Assembly: GCF_001641265.1 (NCBI RefSeq)
Contig: NW_020167528.1
Location: 868,001-932,000 of the forward strand
Reading direction: 5' to 3'
Length of the DNA stretch: 64,000 nucleotides
From: Pseudogymnoascus destructans
Taxonomy: Eukaryota; Ascomycota; Leotiomycetes; Thelebolales; Thelebolaceae
The number at the start of each line of letters is the position of its first letter. The first letter of the stretch is position 1. Below the pieces are notes generated by a model. The model was not told the origin of the DNA, did not search any database, and worked only from the letters and a program-made list of their open reading frames with translations. Shown piece after piece: positions 10,946 to 24,084 of this stretch. The position numbers and the translations under genes were made by a program.

Positions 10946-13900
10946 GTCTGCACGTCACCTCACATCCCCCCCCTCCCCAAAAAGAAAATAAAAATACAAT
11001 AACAGAAAATAAATTCGAAAAGAAAGAAAGAAAAGAAAATAAAAATAAAAAATAAAAATACCTGTTATTTCACTTCACGTATTTCCTTTTTTTCCAACTG
11101 GTCCACACCCACCCCACCATTTACGCGCCGACGGGGGAAGCAAATCACAATCCCCCCTACGCCTCGCCCCAACCACCGCTGCTCGGATGCCCAAAACAGC
11201 ACACCGCCCAATCATGAAGCCAATGGGTTAGACCTGTGATAGGAGTCAGTCCTATACCGCTGCTGACTGGCTTGACCTGATCGAGCGAGGTGGAGCCTCG
11301 CTCGCATCTTTTTCGGCGGGTGGAGATAATCCGGATGGCTTGGTTGCCCCGACTTACTCTACCGCCCAGGGATAGAGGCGGATGGCGGAGAGACGTCACG
11401 TCTCCCCATCCCCATCATCAATCCCCCATAACCCGTCTCCCCATCCCCATCATCAATCCCCCATAACCCGTCTCCCCATCCCACTCCCTATCCGCCCTCC
11501 CCCAAAGCCGCTACCACCCACCACCACCACCGCACCGCGCCGCACCGCCCGCGTGAAACACCACCACCACCTCCGCTGGCGCCCACGGAGCCACATCACT
11601 GGTGGGGGCCGAAGGGTCCTGTCTCGCTCCAGCGCCGTCCAGTAACTCTACCTTACCGGGATTTCACGTTTTGAAACAAGGGTAGCGACACGGTTTGTGG
11701 ACCTGTCACTGAATTTTGCTGGTATTTGAACGGTTTGCCGTCCATGCGCCCGTGGCCCCACATGCTTCTCATGCCCACGGTGTTCAGTCCCAAACGGTCA
11801 ACGCAGAACACCAGTAAATAGGAAATAGATGGATTGGACTGTAGCCGGCATGGCCAGTGGTTCTGGAATGGATGGGAGCTTGGGGCCACGCCGCTCATCC
11901 TTTTTCATAAGCGGCGAAGCTCATGAAAATGATGAGCGCAGCAGTGCTCAGGAAATGGGAGAGAAGAGAAGGCGGCTCCGCCCATGAAAGTAGATGGGCG
12001 GCGGCGGTGCTCAAGGAAATGGAGACGGTGGAAGCGGGAAATGGAAGAGCAGGAGAGTAGCAATGGTCACATAGGCCTCAAATATATGAGCAAATCATGG
12101 CTGTTGTCAGCGGTGATAGCAGTGATAGTGATGATGATGATGGCGACGACGGTGACGATGGGACAAGCGACAGCGGCAGTCATAGACAAGAAACACAGAA
12201 GAGGGAAGCAGAGGAAACGAAGGCATCGGCAACAATCATCTATTGTATGTAGTTTCAATAATATAGCCATGATCTATGTAATGCCCAGCCTAGATTGCCT
12301 CATTTTGATCAGATACCTCCACTAGCCCGACACTAGCCCGACAGCAACACAGCAAAGAAGCCCATCACAATCCATTCTTCCCAGCCTTTCCGGCAGCCCA
12401 AAACGCCCAAAACTCTGAGCCTAGCGATGCAGCCCAAGTAAATCCACTCTCCCAAGCCAAAGCAAAACCATACAGCAATGTTGCCGCCAGCCAAGAGGCT
12501 GTGCCCACACCCCAAGTTCGCTCCACCCGAAATACCATTCGTTCAGGTCCTCCTAGCAACTCCACGGCCATCTTCACTGCCTGTGCACCACACTGGCACC
12601 GTCCCCCTTGTTTCTGGTGCCGGTGGCTTCACGAACCCAAGAACAAATTGGTTAGCGGAGAGAAGGTCGGCAGCCTTGATCTTTTTCGGTGCTCTGGTTC
12701 CCTCTCGAGGTAGGCTCATCTTCATCCCCAATTAGCGCATCGTCCTGAGAGTCAAAACCGTTGTCGTCAAATGGGTTCTGCGGCGACAACCCCTCGACAG
12801 ATTTGGTGGTATTCTCTAATGAACTAGGCATAGTATCCAGGAGAGAGGGCTGGATAAACATGAGATAGAAGCATAGATAGATAGGCAAGAACTTACATCA
12901 ATTGGAGAATGTTGTCGGCGAGGTGCCAATGGTGTGAACCTCCTTCTTTGGGACTGAGGTCCAAACGACCGTGGCATTGCTCGAGATCAAGTAATATAGG
13001 AGCAGGAGGATGGGAAAGGATGAGAAACAGAGCTGCCTAGCGCAGGATAACTGACCAGAAGTGAAATTAATGACAGAGAGTAAATAAACGACTTACGCTG
13101 TACAATCTTGACTGAAAATGAGGCTGTAGATGATGTGGTGATGCTGGCGGTGATGCTAGCAGTGATGGAGCACATGACCACCCACCTAAAATGGGCACGT
13201 GATATACGATATTTCACCACCATTCCTCAGCTTTCAACCTCATCACCAACCTCACTCTGTGTCAGGACAGGATGTATAAAAGAAGAAGTAAGTTGAAGAA
13301 GGATGAGGAATTTGATTCATACTGACTATTTCACAGACTTCTAAAGTATTTGCACAAGTTCACCAGACGCGCCAAAAAGCAAATTTCTCATAATCCAACG
13401 ATTTCAAACAACCTCACAACCTTCGTCAGAACTCCTCAAGTGTTCATTCCAAAGCCTTGGGGTTTACCCTTAGTTCATGAGTTTGCCTCCTCTGACACCA
13501 ACCTGTCTACAACTTACTCGCCCATACCTGTGCCCTGCCACCATCAAGTTCACACACGCTGAAGACAGAACCCCCCAAACATTCTGAGCTATCGCCAAAA
13601 CCTCTTCTGGTATCTTGCACCCTCGCTGAACCTCTTCTGGCATCTTCTAGCATCTGGTGCCCCTGCCGAAGCATCTGGCGACCAGCCTCATCGCCCACAA
13701 TCTCTCCAGCATTCTGAGCTGGCACCAAAAGCTCCCAGCAACCAGCTTCACTGATCCAAAAGCTCCTGGTGACCAGCCTCATCACCCAAAATCTCCCCAG
13801 CATTCTGAGCTACTGACAAAAGCTCCCGGCGACCAGCCTCATCGCCTACAATCTCTCCAGCTCAAAGGACACCTCTAGCCCCCCACCAGCATTTTAATCT

Positions 13901-14202
13901 CCCAGTCCTGCTGCTAAGAATCCTTGGATTCTACCTACAAAACCACTTCCCCAAAGTGGTCGGCCGACACAAGCTGTGTCTCAACACTGACATCATTGAG
14001 ATTCCCTGGTCCCGAACACGTTTCTCCTTGGAGTATCCCAGCTTCTCCCAGCCCCAAGAAATCTTAACTATCTAGTCCACCTCTCTTGGCTGTCAAAGTA
14101 GTTGAGTAGAATTGGCTAGAACTGGACTTGAGCCAAAAATAGCAAGATTGGCAACGGCAGCACCCCCAAGCATACCTTTGGCATTGCTGCCTATCTTTGA
14201 TC
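10946..14202. other. Repeat-rich non-coding stretch left of the 14-18 kb transposon-like gene
   Basis: A-rich tract at 10980-11060; a 36-bp duplication at about 11398-11475 (CCATCCCCATCATCAATCCC); then unique-looking sequence. A minus-strand frame at 12652-12888 has an acidic segment ending in a polar tail, but no domain I recognise. From about 13570 the direct repeats described separately begin. No gene is supported. Confidence 0.4.
13570..13870. repeat. Direct repeats flanking the transposon-like gene (left side)
   Basis: Four imperfect units of about 60-70 bp share CCAGCATTCTGAGCT, AAAAGCTCC and CGACCAGCCTCATCGCC. They lie just left of the transposon-like gene and resemble the subterminal repeat arrays of some DNA transposons. 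Terminal inverted repeats were not found. Confidence 0.7.
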
Positions 14203-17200
14203 ATGCCTTCCCGGCCTCCACAGAGCCGACTGAAGAAGAGAAATCGATATCCCAATGTGGCGATTCCCCAACTCCAGACACAAGCTGCCAACCGACATAG
14301 ACGCAGTGGATTATCAAACGCACCACTAGTTGGTCATGGGAATGAGTTATCAGAGGAAAACATACTTTTACATAGCTCAGAGTTTATTACCAATACTACG
14401 AGCGATGACTACGACCATGGGTTTCATGATGACAGTGATGGTGATGAAAGTGACATACTTATGTCTGACCCCCAACCACAGGATATTCAAGAGCTGACGG
14501 AGAAGACCCTCCGTGAGATTTCAGAGCAGATTCCAGTGAAGGTTCATACTACGACAGTTCCAGACCTCAACACTTCTAACGAAGTGTTTATACCAGAGAT
14601 CCCGACTGAGGATTTCCTCTCTGATGAATTAGGGATGCTACCGCCACCCCCTCCAGCCGCCGCTGATCGTTCATCTCCCATCGGTGATGACTATTCCAAC
14701 CCTGTGCCCCATAATAGATCATCGAGGCCAATGTCAGAGTACGAGATGGCAATGGCCATGTACACAGAACGGTACAGTGTCTCACGGCAGCAGTTTCAAG
14801 ACCTATTAGAGTGCCTTAGGCTTGCAGAGAATCTTGACCAGTTGGTTGATATGCCACAGGACGTTACAACTCGATAACGACGACTGATGGTGAAACTGCC
14901 GCTACTCCCCCTACGACATAAGATGGTTAGCTTGAATCAAGAGAGGTTGCCAACGATGGCACCGAAAGAGAAGCTCAGCTCGAAGAAGGACAGAAAGGGG
15001 GATGCGTACTGGTTTGAAGCTGCGCCACTTGTCACACGAATCTTGTCAGCAAACAGCATCACCAAGGGATTATGGAACGGCTTTGGCTCGTTTACAGATA
15101 CGCCAAATGAATTTTGGGAGTCGGACTCCTGGCTGTGTTCCTTACGGACAACTTCTGGGGTGCAAGTTACCTTTGCAGATGGATCCCCTATCATATGCTC
15201 TGACTTTGTCCAGTACAAGTCAGCGGAAAGGGGTAGTATCAGAATTGGTCGCGTGTATGGGATTGGATTTGACAAGAGATCAGCACCAATCGAGAAGAAC
15301 GGGATCATTATCAAGATCCAAAAAGTTTACTCAGCTATGGAATTGCCGCCAAAGGCCCAAGATATTAGGTCTCAGCTTTCTATCCCGCTTTCTCAATCTG
15401 AGAAGCTTATCTCTGAGGATGAGTTTGAGTTTGTCCCAGTACACTGCCTAATTCAACGGCTTGAATATACCATGGACTACAAATTCGAGAATGGGATACC
15501 AGGTCAGGCAGACCACCTATTTGAGCCAGAGTCCCAGGTTAGAAGAATCCTCAACTTGGCAAACGATGAGATTAGGCCAGCAGCACAGTCCCACCCCCAT
15601 GTTGCCGAGCTCGAGTTGAAGGCCTACGGCCGCAAGTGGATTCTTGAAGCCCTTAAACAAGGCTTTATCTCCCTTCCGTTCATAGAGTTCATCGATGGCT
15701 TTGGGATCTGGAGAAACATGTACCGGTCATTGACTGGCGTGTATATCTCGCTCGCCGGTCAGGCTCTTCGAGTGAGGATGCACCGCGAGAACGTGATCGT
15801 TCTCACTACTACACCGCATGGATCAAGGCTAGATGATATTCTAGCATCCATGATAGATCTCCCAGAGCTAGAGAGAGGCATGACCCTCGATATCAATGGC
15901 AAGGAGAAGCTCGCTTTTCCACTTGGCTATGCTGGGGACATGCCACAAAAAAACGATAATGCAGGAATCTTGCGCCAGAACGCAGACATGGGGTGTAGAT
16001 CCTGCCTTGCTTCGAAAGATGGGCATGGGGAGCTCTCATTCGACTTTATAGAGCTTGGTAGGTATCACCACCATCAAGTTCAACTGCGCGAGCATGGGGA
16101 TAAGCTCTCTGCCACGAAAAGAAAGGCGTGGTTCCAGGAATGGAGTATGCGGGATACTAAGCCAGCACTGTTCAAAATTTCGCCAGCACTGGATATTGTG
16201 CTCAGTCGTCCCGCCGACGTCTGTCACTCAGAGTTCGCAGGAATGGGGAAGCAGTCTCAGCTCCTTCTTATAACAGCCATACTCTCGAAGTCACGGCTAC
16301 AGCGGTATTTCCAAGAATTCATTTGCTTTCCGTCGCCAGCAGGATGGGGAAAACGACAGTCGCCCCTGCACCACTTAAAGTCCTGGTCCTTGAACGAAGC
16401 TGGGATGGCGTTGATGCTAACGCCGCTGATATTACGATGCATGCCCCTTGAGAAAGAGGACATTGACTGGCGATTCTACAAAGCCGTCCAGCAAGAATTC
16501 AAGGAAGATTTGAGAAAGCATCAGCTCAACCCAGAACAGCTTATTATCCGGGCGTTCTCAGCAATGGCAATGTCCAATGCCCTGACCTGCTCGTGGGAGA
16601 TGAGACCGGGACAGCATAGTGACACAGAGAAGACCATTTTCAATGGTCGCGATATGTATGGACGGCTCTGCAATGCCGCATGCTTGCATTGCGAATGAAG
16701 GCAGCAGGAAACAGAGGCAGCATGGGAAAGGGGAAAGGGAAGGGCAAGAGACAAGTTTCCCCAGCACCATCGATATCCCAGTCAAGCATTGACGCAAGCA
16801 CCGAGGACTTCCATAACATCGTTAGTTTCATGCAAGATTCAGTGATACAGGAGTTTGAACTTGCCGCTAATCTCATGGACCTCAAACCAACCTCTCGGGC
16901 ATCGGACGACTTTAAGAAATGGCGGTGTAGGCCCAATGTTCATCAGGGGGCGCACCTAGGCGATATTATCTGGAGGTATGGAAACAGCTTTAATCTCAAT
17001 GTGCTTCACTTTGAGGATAAGCACCGGTAAGCCATCTTTTCTCAGTGCAATTGATTATACTCTAACTGTGATGAATAGCCAGTTCAAGAAATGGGCGGAA
17101 GCATCAAATGGAAGATCTGTCGAACGGACTTTGATACAGCGGGAGTGCGTTAATGCTTCGCTCCGGCTTCTCCTCCAAGGTGCCTTTGAGCACACAGATC

Positions 17201-18001
17201 CAAAGATATCGATGAGGATTAAGATCCTCCACAAAAGGTGCCCTGGCCTTATGAGCCATATCCTGCCTTCTCTTGAGCAGCCGGACATAGTCGAAGAGAT
17301 GGCTCCTGATGTCCTCCTAGATGCAAAACACATCCGGCCAAGAGCTACACGTTGTGTTTCGCGGGCCTTTGTTAAAAACGAGCTTGACCTGCCGCTGTAT
17401 ATCAAAGGCATCCCAGAACACCATCCGTTTGTTTGCCAGCTCCGGGAGGCATACTCCAAAGATTATCAAATGCCATACATCACAAGTCTTGGCGATATGG
17501 CAGTTGAGTGGTTTAGCCAGCTTGGCTTTACAGATCCGTAAGTGTTTCCTCCCATCGTTTTATCCATAGTAGCTAATGTAAAATGAAAACAGAGTGTCCC
17601 AGCGCCGCATCAATTCCGAGGCCGGAAACTCTTTCGTTGCTCGTGGCAGTACTATTTGCCCCTTCGACCTCGGCTTCATACATGAGCGAATCCCAGGTGA
17701 GAAACGCCTCTTTGTCATTGTTACTGAATTAGAAGATTGCGGTGAAAAGGACAAGATGGTTATGCTACCATTAATGAAGATCAAGGACTCAACCCAGATC
17801 ATCGTTGGCCTCCCAGCAATTGGCAGCAAGCCACTTTATATTATCGACACAGATTCGACAAGAAGGAACGAGCCGGCGCCATTTGCAAAGGGCAGCTTGA
17901 GATTGAATAACACAGCAGGCCATTCAGAGCCATATGCCTCAGATATGCCAAACCATTCGCCGGAGCTGATTTACTGTTGGTGGAACATTGGGTTGATGTA
18001 A
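14203..18001 (+). pseudogene. Broken multi-exon transposon-like protein of unassigned family
   Basis: A long protein-like reading (about 1,090 codons) with two good introns, 17027-17078 and 17538-17592, whose removal keeps frame and protein-like sequence on both sides. It carries an in-frame TAA at 14875-14877 and a frame change at about 16,690, where no intron is evident. Visible blocks include PLVGHGNELSEENI near the N-terminus, FIEFIDGFGIWRNMYRSLTG, TTPHGSRLDD, PLGYAGDMPQK and a Cys pair MGCRSCLAS. These resemble, from memory, a group of repetitive large fungal proteins that I cannot place in a named superfamily. A lysine/glycine linker precedes the last third. Flanking direct repeats on both sides suggest a DNA transposon. 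The role is inferred and the class is open. Confidence 0.6.
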
Positions 18002-18479
18002 GCATGGAGCACTGGTGGCATGGGGATACTTCAAGAATATCAGCAGTTTTACAGACTGGAAGTGAATTTGTAGATACAAAAATGAATTCAATTATCTGTC
18101 TAACTATGTATTCTTATTTACTGTAGGTGATGCTGATTCTGATGCTCTAAAGATGCTTCAGCCTAAATAGGAAATGTGTACTTGCCATTTTGGGCTGGTT
18201 CCCGCACTCACACTCAGAGTGAAGGCTGCCTCACCTCCAGCTCACGATCTGTCTTTGAATCAACCTTCATTGAAGGTTTGATCTGCCATCAGAGTTGGCA
18301 TCAATTGGGTAAGATCAGGTAAGTCAATTTCACCTGAACAAATATTCCAATTCGAAAAGCCGGCTGGAAGCTTGCTTTCAAGCTTCATTTCGGGACTCTC
18401 TAGACCTGTTAAAACATCGGCCAACCTCACCCAACCTTGGCCAAGGCATTTCAAGCATCTTCAAACCTTACTAAAGCTT

Positions 18480-18760
18480 CTTTAGGCATTTCTAAAGCTC
18501 ACCAGACCTCTTCCACCCTCACCGGCCATCACCAAACCTCTCTGGCTACTACCAGACCTCTCTAAATCACTCCTACCATCGCCAGACCCCTCCTACCATC
18601 ACCAGCCATCACCAAACCACTCCAGCCATCGCCAGATCCCTCCAGCCATCACCAGCCATCACCAAACCTCTCCAGGCATTGGCTGCCATGAAGAAACCTC
18701 CCCTACAGGCAAGCTCGCCGAGCTGCCCATCACCAAACATCTCCAATCCATCGCCTGCAT
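18480..18760. repeat. Direct repeats flanking the transposon-like gene (right side)
   Basis: Imperfect units built on CCATCACCAAACCTCTCC and CCAGCCATCGCCAGA recur through about 280 bp, just after the transposon-like gene. They differ in sequence from the left-hand array but have the same style and position. Confidence 0.7.
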
Positions 18761-21618
18761 CGCCAAAACATCCCAGCTAGAAAGCTCGCTAAGCTGTCCA
18801 TCTTGTGTCCTCTCTGGCATTGCCTCTCTCAAGTAAGTCATCTGTTCTCCCACTGGATTGCCTTGATTCTCCAGACCCAAGACAAGCACCCTCAGTTGCC
18901 TTTAGACACCGGCTATGAGCCTCCCCGGACGCCCTAGATTATGCCGCCATACTCCCCAGCCTCTCCCAGGATGCCTCAAATCAGAAGCATCTTGCGCACC
19001 TCATCGTTCTGTATACTGATTTATGCGCCAATTCAGGATTTGTTGGGAGTTTGAGGGTCCAAAAGGGGGGGCCTTCGGATTTTTGAAAAAACGGCAATAG
19101 CATTTCTTGACCCCCATTTTGGCCCTGTTTTCGACCTTTTGCTATGCCAGCGCTATGGAGCTGTTTTTGGGCGACAGTCATAGGTGGCACATACCTACGT
19201 ATCATATCACATATAGGTCTTGCCTTTTCCTTTGGCGTTTTCATTCTGCAAACTTCAGTGTCCCTAGTTGCTGCCACTTGTGGGTTGAAGATTCGCGTTT
19301 GGAATACCTTAATCCATTTCCTTCTTCTCTCTCTCTTTTCTTTGCACAGAGTTTAATATGGCTGGACGCATGCTTTGCTCTGACTTGAATGTGTGTTTCT
19401 ACATGTTCGTTTTTACTCTCCTCTCTCCTATCTCCTGTTGTTTCCTTTCTTTCCTTTCCTTTCCTTTCCTTTCCTTTCCTTTCCTTTCCTTTCCTTTCGT
19501 TGATACAGCTTCGACATCCGCTAACTAGGCAAGCTCCAGCAACTCCATTCTTCAAAGGTAAGCCCAGATCCCCCCATTCTTCTCATTGCACGGTGAACAG
19601 TTGAAGTGGACTAACCCGCTTCAACTGGCAACAAACGGTGAGCTTCTCATCCTCCCCCCACCCACAGCCATTGATTACTATCTAACTTGGTGTATCTTAC
19701 ACAGGAATTACATGTTAAAATGGCAGAACGTTGCCGCAGAGGTCGACACTGTGCAAGCGCAGCACACAAACGACCTTTAGACTCAACACCTAGCAACGGT
19801 CTGAAAGAGCTTGGGACATATGACCTAGGGTAATTTGGGGTCAACCGGGGGGGTGGCAGGAGTACTGGGCGAGAGCTGTGATGGTAGCTTTTGGCAGTCG
19901 CTCGATGGCACCGATCAAACGTGGCATCACAGCCTAGGCAAGGGGGGCAGTAGAATGGCAGAAGATACTGGATAGATAGCTTCATGTAGTAAATATAATG
20001 GTTTCTGTGAAGAATATCTGTTTCTGACCTCGTAGACCATGATCTTGCCGCCACCAATGTTGCCCAAGTTCCATTATGCTACCGCTATGGCCGGTTTTAC
20101 CACTCTTGGGCCAAATTAAGGTGGTGATGCGGGTATATCGTCATCCACCGGCCACATACATCTACAGTAAATCACCAGCTTCACCGAATCATTCTATTTA
20201 CTGTATATATCTATATAACCTCAATTCCACTGCTCCCGTACAGACCGACTGAACCGTTCTTCTCAAAAACTGGGAGCTATGACCAACCGTAGAATATTAG
20301 TAAGCCACCCCTCTTTTCCGGGCACCCGTATTCTCGAAAAAACCATCGAAATACGGGTGTGGTACCCTTATTTCAAATGCTGTAATCCCGCTAAGGTACT
20401 CCTCTGTCTTCGGCGCGTTGGGCAGGTGGTTGCTAGCGCTGAGATATCGTGCGTCTGGGGCGGTAGGAGTGTTAACTATAACGCCCAACGGAGTCGCGGG
20501 GTCCAGAATTGCAAGCTGTGAAATGAATCGCTTCATCCGCGATGATGCGTGGGGAAGCGACTTGCTGTCTGCGACCACCCTGTCTTCGTCGAGGCGAGGG
20601 AATAAATACACTGCGATATCACATCAGCCACCTACCCCTACCAACACCCCAGTCCAAGCCTGTAAACGAGCCAAGACCGACGTTAGAGGTTGTGGTTGGG
20701 TGGAGGGCGTACAGGAGGCCGCATGAAGTTTTCATCACGTGGGTGGGGGGGGGGATGAGTGTACCAGCTGAGAAAACGGGGGAGGAGTGAGGGAGAGGGA
20801 GAGAAGGCGTGAAGGGAGGAGGAAGGGGGGGGCGGTGGGAAAGGGGGCGGGACGGGACGACGAACTGCGTATGTGCAAGGTGGCGTCGCGGAACTGGGAA
20901 ATGATGGTGAGAAATAACGGCGATGATGAGCGTTTGTGTGTGTGTGTGTGCATTCATTACAGCTAGATACAGCTATACTCCTCCCCTCCTCATCCAGTAT
21001 TCACCACCTCGCCTTCTCCTTTCTCATTTCATCACAGTACAGCACAACACCACACTTCCACTTCCTCTGTTCCCCCTCCCCTTTTTCCACCCCCTTATCC
21101 CCCACCAACCCCCACACCCCACCATAACACCAAGACCCAAAAAAACCCAACATCGATCGAGGTCTAATACTTTTTAATAACACAAGTTCCCGCTTCAGTC
21201 CCGATCGTTCATATACAGAGTAACAGAAAAGAAGAAGGAAAGAAGGAAAGAAGGAAGTTAAAAAAGCAAAAAACAGAACGTCATCATCCCACAGCATGTC
21301 TCGGGAGAGAGTTCAGGAAAAAGGAAAAAGGAAACAAAATGCAAAAAACGCAGACATGATACCAGACCGGCCGACCCCGCGCAACGCAATGCTGATCCCC
21401 TTTCCGTCGAAAAACAATAAATAATAACGCCGTTTGTAAGCAAATATTCGCCAAGTCCCGTGCTGTGGACCGGAAGTTGTTGGATAAGAGCCCGAGGTAG
21501 CTGGACAACAATGGGATGAACAGTATGTCCATACAGTGCTCATCGAGTTCTGAGACCCGGGCAGAGGACGGGTACTACCCCACGCCCCCCACGCCGAAAG
21601 AACAAAACACCACCCCAA
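18761..21618. other. Gene-free stretch between the transposon-like gene and REG1
   Basis: Holds a TTTCC pentamer array (about 19440-19500) and short TG (20935-20950) and pyrimidine tracts. A minus-strand frame at 20297-20611 (104 codons) has fairly protein-like composition but no recognisable motif. The last few hundred bases are probably the REG1 3' UTR. No gene is supported. Confidence 0.4.
19440..19500. repeat. (TTTCC)n pentanucleotide microsatellite
   Basis: About ten perfect copies of TTTCC/CCTTT. Confidence 0.9.
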
Positions 21619-23454
21619 CTACCTCCTCCACCCCACATTCCAAATGACATGCGCAATATCCCTCGCCGTATTAACCGTCTCCACCACCCTCCCAAACAAC
21701 CCCTCCCCCACAATATCATCCTCATCCTCCTCGAGCGGCATAAACATCCCCGACGGCGTGCGCCTCATCCCCCCCTGCGCCTCCTCCGAGATCTGCAGTC
21801 CCGCAAAGCGGTCTTGGGCGAGTGACACGCTATCCCGTCGCGCTGGGAGCGGAGGCGGCGGCCAATCGTCGTCATCGTCCAGTGCTGACGATGCAGGTAT
21901 GGATAACGGGGACGAGCGCGCTGTTGCGGTTGAAGAGGAGGATGAAGGGCGGAGCGTCTCCTGTGAGGGTGACGGAGAGATGGAAAGCGACCAGCTACTA
22001 CTGTGTTTTAGCGCCGACTCCGGCGGTTCGGGGGTGTCTTCGCGGTACTTGAGTGTGGTGGAGGGGAGCATGGCGATTGTCTCGATGTCGGTATTCGGGG
22101 CGGGCGGGGCGGGTTTCTTGGCCAGGGGGGGGAGTTTGCGTTTCGACGACGAGCGCTTCATCATTATTGCACCGTCGTCCGAATCGCTGTCGTCGCAGTC
22201 GCCGAGGCCGTCGGAGGGATACGCCATGTCGTCGTCGTCGTCATCGTCCCCCTTCATCTCGAGCGCGATGCACTGCTCCACCAGCTCGTTGAAGTGGATG
22301 TGCCTCTTCGCCGCGCCGGGGGATGAGATTCCCGAGCTCGTGACGGAGGGGAGAAAACTGGTATTTTCCCGGCTTCGGCGGCGGGAGGCGAGCGCGAAGG
22401 TGCCGTAGTCGGAGATGGCGCGGCCCATATACGGGCGGTCGTGCGAGGAGGATGAGAAGGAGGAACCGGATTGTTGGGCTTGGACGGCTGCAGCGGCTTG
22501 TTTGAGGAGGGAGGAGGCGGAGAGAGAGCGCTGGAGCAGTATCTCGGACATGGTGCGCTTTTTGAGGATGGGCTTCTTGTGGAGGAAGGAGTTGGATTTC
22601 GAGATGCGGCGGCTGCCGATGGGGGAGGTGGAGGGCATGAAGGGCTTGCTGGAGCCGGTTTGGAGGGGGCCGTAGAGCCAGGTCACGTCGCAGTCTTTTA
22701 GCCTGGGGGAAGTTAGCATGGTTAGATAGAAGGAGGTAACTGGGACTTACCAATTCAGCGTTTCGGGCGACACAGTCTTGAGCTTGTACTTGTTCTTGAT
22801 CCAAGTCCGCCAAGACGCGTTTTCTAACCTCGCGCTGTTGCTGTAGTTGCCTCGTTTCGATACGATATGCTGCCACGACAACCAAATATCCTCCTCCCGC
22901 CAATTGTGCGATAAGTAATCCACATGCCGCGACGGCTGTGAGCGTATCGCTGTGTCATCCTCGGCATGCTCGACGAGCTCGGGGGAATCGGGTCGCGACG
23001 CGTCGGTCGAGGCGGTATTCGACGTGGGCGAGACGGTGTATGACTCCCCATTACCGCGCGGACTCGCAGGTGGCTCCAGATCTTCAGACTGGTCCTGATC
23101 GTAGTATCCTACCTCGTCATACGAGGGGAACACGATCTGATCGTCGTCCTGGTCGTCCGCGCAGGATATGCTGGTCGCGGGTGTGGAGAGGAAAGATTCG
23201 GTAGTAGAGAAGGATTCGGTGGTGGAATCAGCGGCGTGGACCATAGGTGGTGGCGACCGTGCGGGCGACGGAGCGGATGCCAGGGGTGAGGAGACGGTGT
23301 TGGTGTTGTAGGAGATCTGGCTGTGTAGGTCTGATTTCGAGGGCGAGGGCGCAAGAGGCGCGTATGATGAGTTTGTGAACTTCCCCGAATGCGACCTCTT
23401 GAGCGAACTGGATGAGAAATACCGATTCTCGTCGGCTAATAATACCACGGCCAT
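21619..23454 (-). CDS. REG1: REG1-like protein phosphatase 1 regulatory subunit (2 exons)
   Basis: Regulatory subunit that targets PP1 (Glc7) to glucose-repression substrates such as Snf1. The exons are 23454-22751 and 22702-21619, with a 48-bp GTAAGT..CAG intron (22703-22750) splitting a Trp codon; the product is about 595 residues. The fungal Reg1/DUF1752 block spans about residues 177-249, with VDYLSHNWREEDIWLSWQHI, the ENASWRTW stretch and CDVTWLYGPLQ. A PP1-docking RVxF-type motif, KRHIHFNE, is at about 367-374 and is followed by a run of seven aspartates. Much of the rest is Ser/Pro-rich and probably disordered. The upstream region carries a long G-run and several 9-bp repeats. Confidence 0.9.
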
Positions 23455-23490
23455 AGTCGCGTGTGTGGAGCGTGGGCTGCCTCGGAGTCG

Positions 23491-23508
23491 GGGGGGGGGG
23501 GGGGGGGC
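23491..23508. repeat. Long poly-G run upstream of REG1
   Basis: About 17 consecutive G, about 40 bp before the REG1 start on the plus strand, so C-rich in the REG1 leader. Confidence 0.9.
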
Positions 23509-24070
23509 GGGGAGCGATATATGTCTGTTTATGGTCGAAGCGACCTAGACTGGTGCCCTTTTATCCTCCTCTTCCTGGTACCCGTGGCGGTCAAGGTTGG
23601 TGGTGGACCGCCTCTCATGGGACGGATTGTCAAGGCGGATGCAGGAGCGGAGGACGAGACACGTCGGAGATCCGAACGTTTAGTTTCGCAGCATGAGACA
23701 AGCGTGGGGGGGCCCGTCTAGATCGTCTGTTGCCTGTGTCAGATCAGAGAGTCGTGGTGACGATATCGTGGGGATAGGCGAGCAATCTATGATGGTCTTC
23801 GACTTCTTGACTCTTATGGGTGGTCGTGCTAGCGTTGACAGGGCGGCAGTGACGGATCGAATGACTGTTCGAACGGTAGATTGTGGGGTGATATGATCTG
23901 ATCTCTCGTTCGTGAAGACTTTTGCGGGGAATGAGATAGAAGTGGAGAGAGAAGAGAGTATATTAAGGTAATTATTGAGAGAAAGTAAGTTATAGAGTAG
24001 AAAGAAGAAAGGGAATTCAAGAATAGAGCGACAGACGGGGAGGGGAGTAGTAGAGTTTATTTGTCGAGGT
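23509..24070. other. REG1 upstream region
   Basis: Non-coding, AG-rich toward 24,000. No gene is supported. It probably holds the REG1 promoter and 5' leader. Confidence 0.45.
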
Positions 24071-24084
24071 TGTTAGTTTTGCAG

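Noticed and set aside
12318..12341. CACTAGCCCGACACTAGCCCGAC as a possible CACTA-transposon end for the 14-18 kb element
   Set aside because: No matching TAGTG inverted end with a 3-bp duplication was found to the right.
12652..12888. 78-codon minus-strand ORF with an acidic NPFDDNGFDSQDD stretch
   Set aside because: No start context, introns or domain to extend it into a gene; left within the non-coding stretch.
20297..20611. 104-codon minus-strand ORF of fairly protein-like composition
   Set aside because: No motif, splice partners or neighbouring exons recognised; not enough to call a gene.
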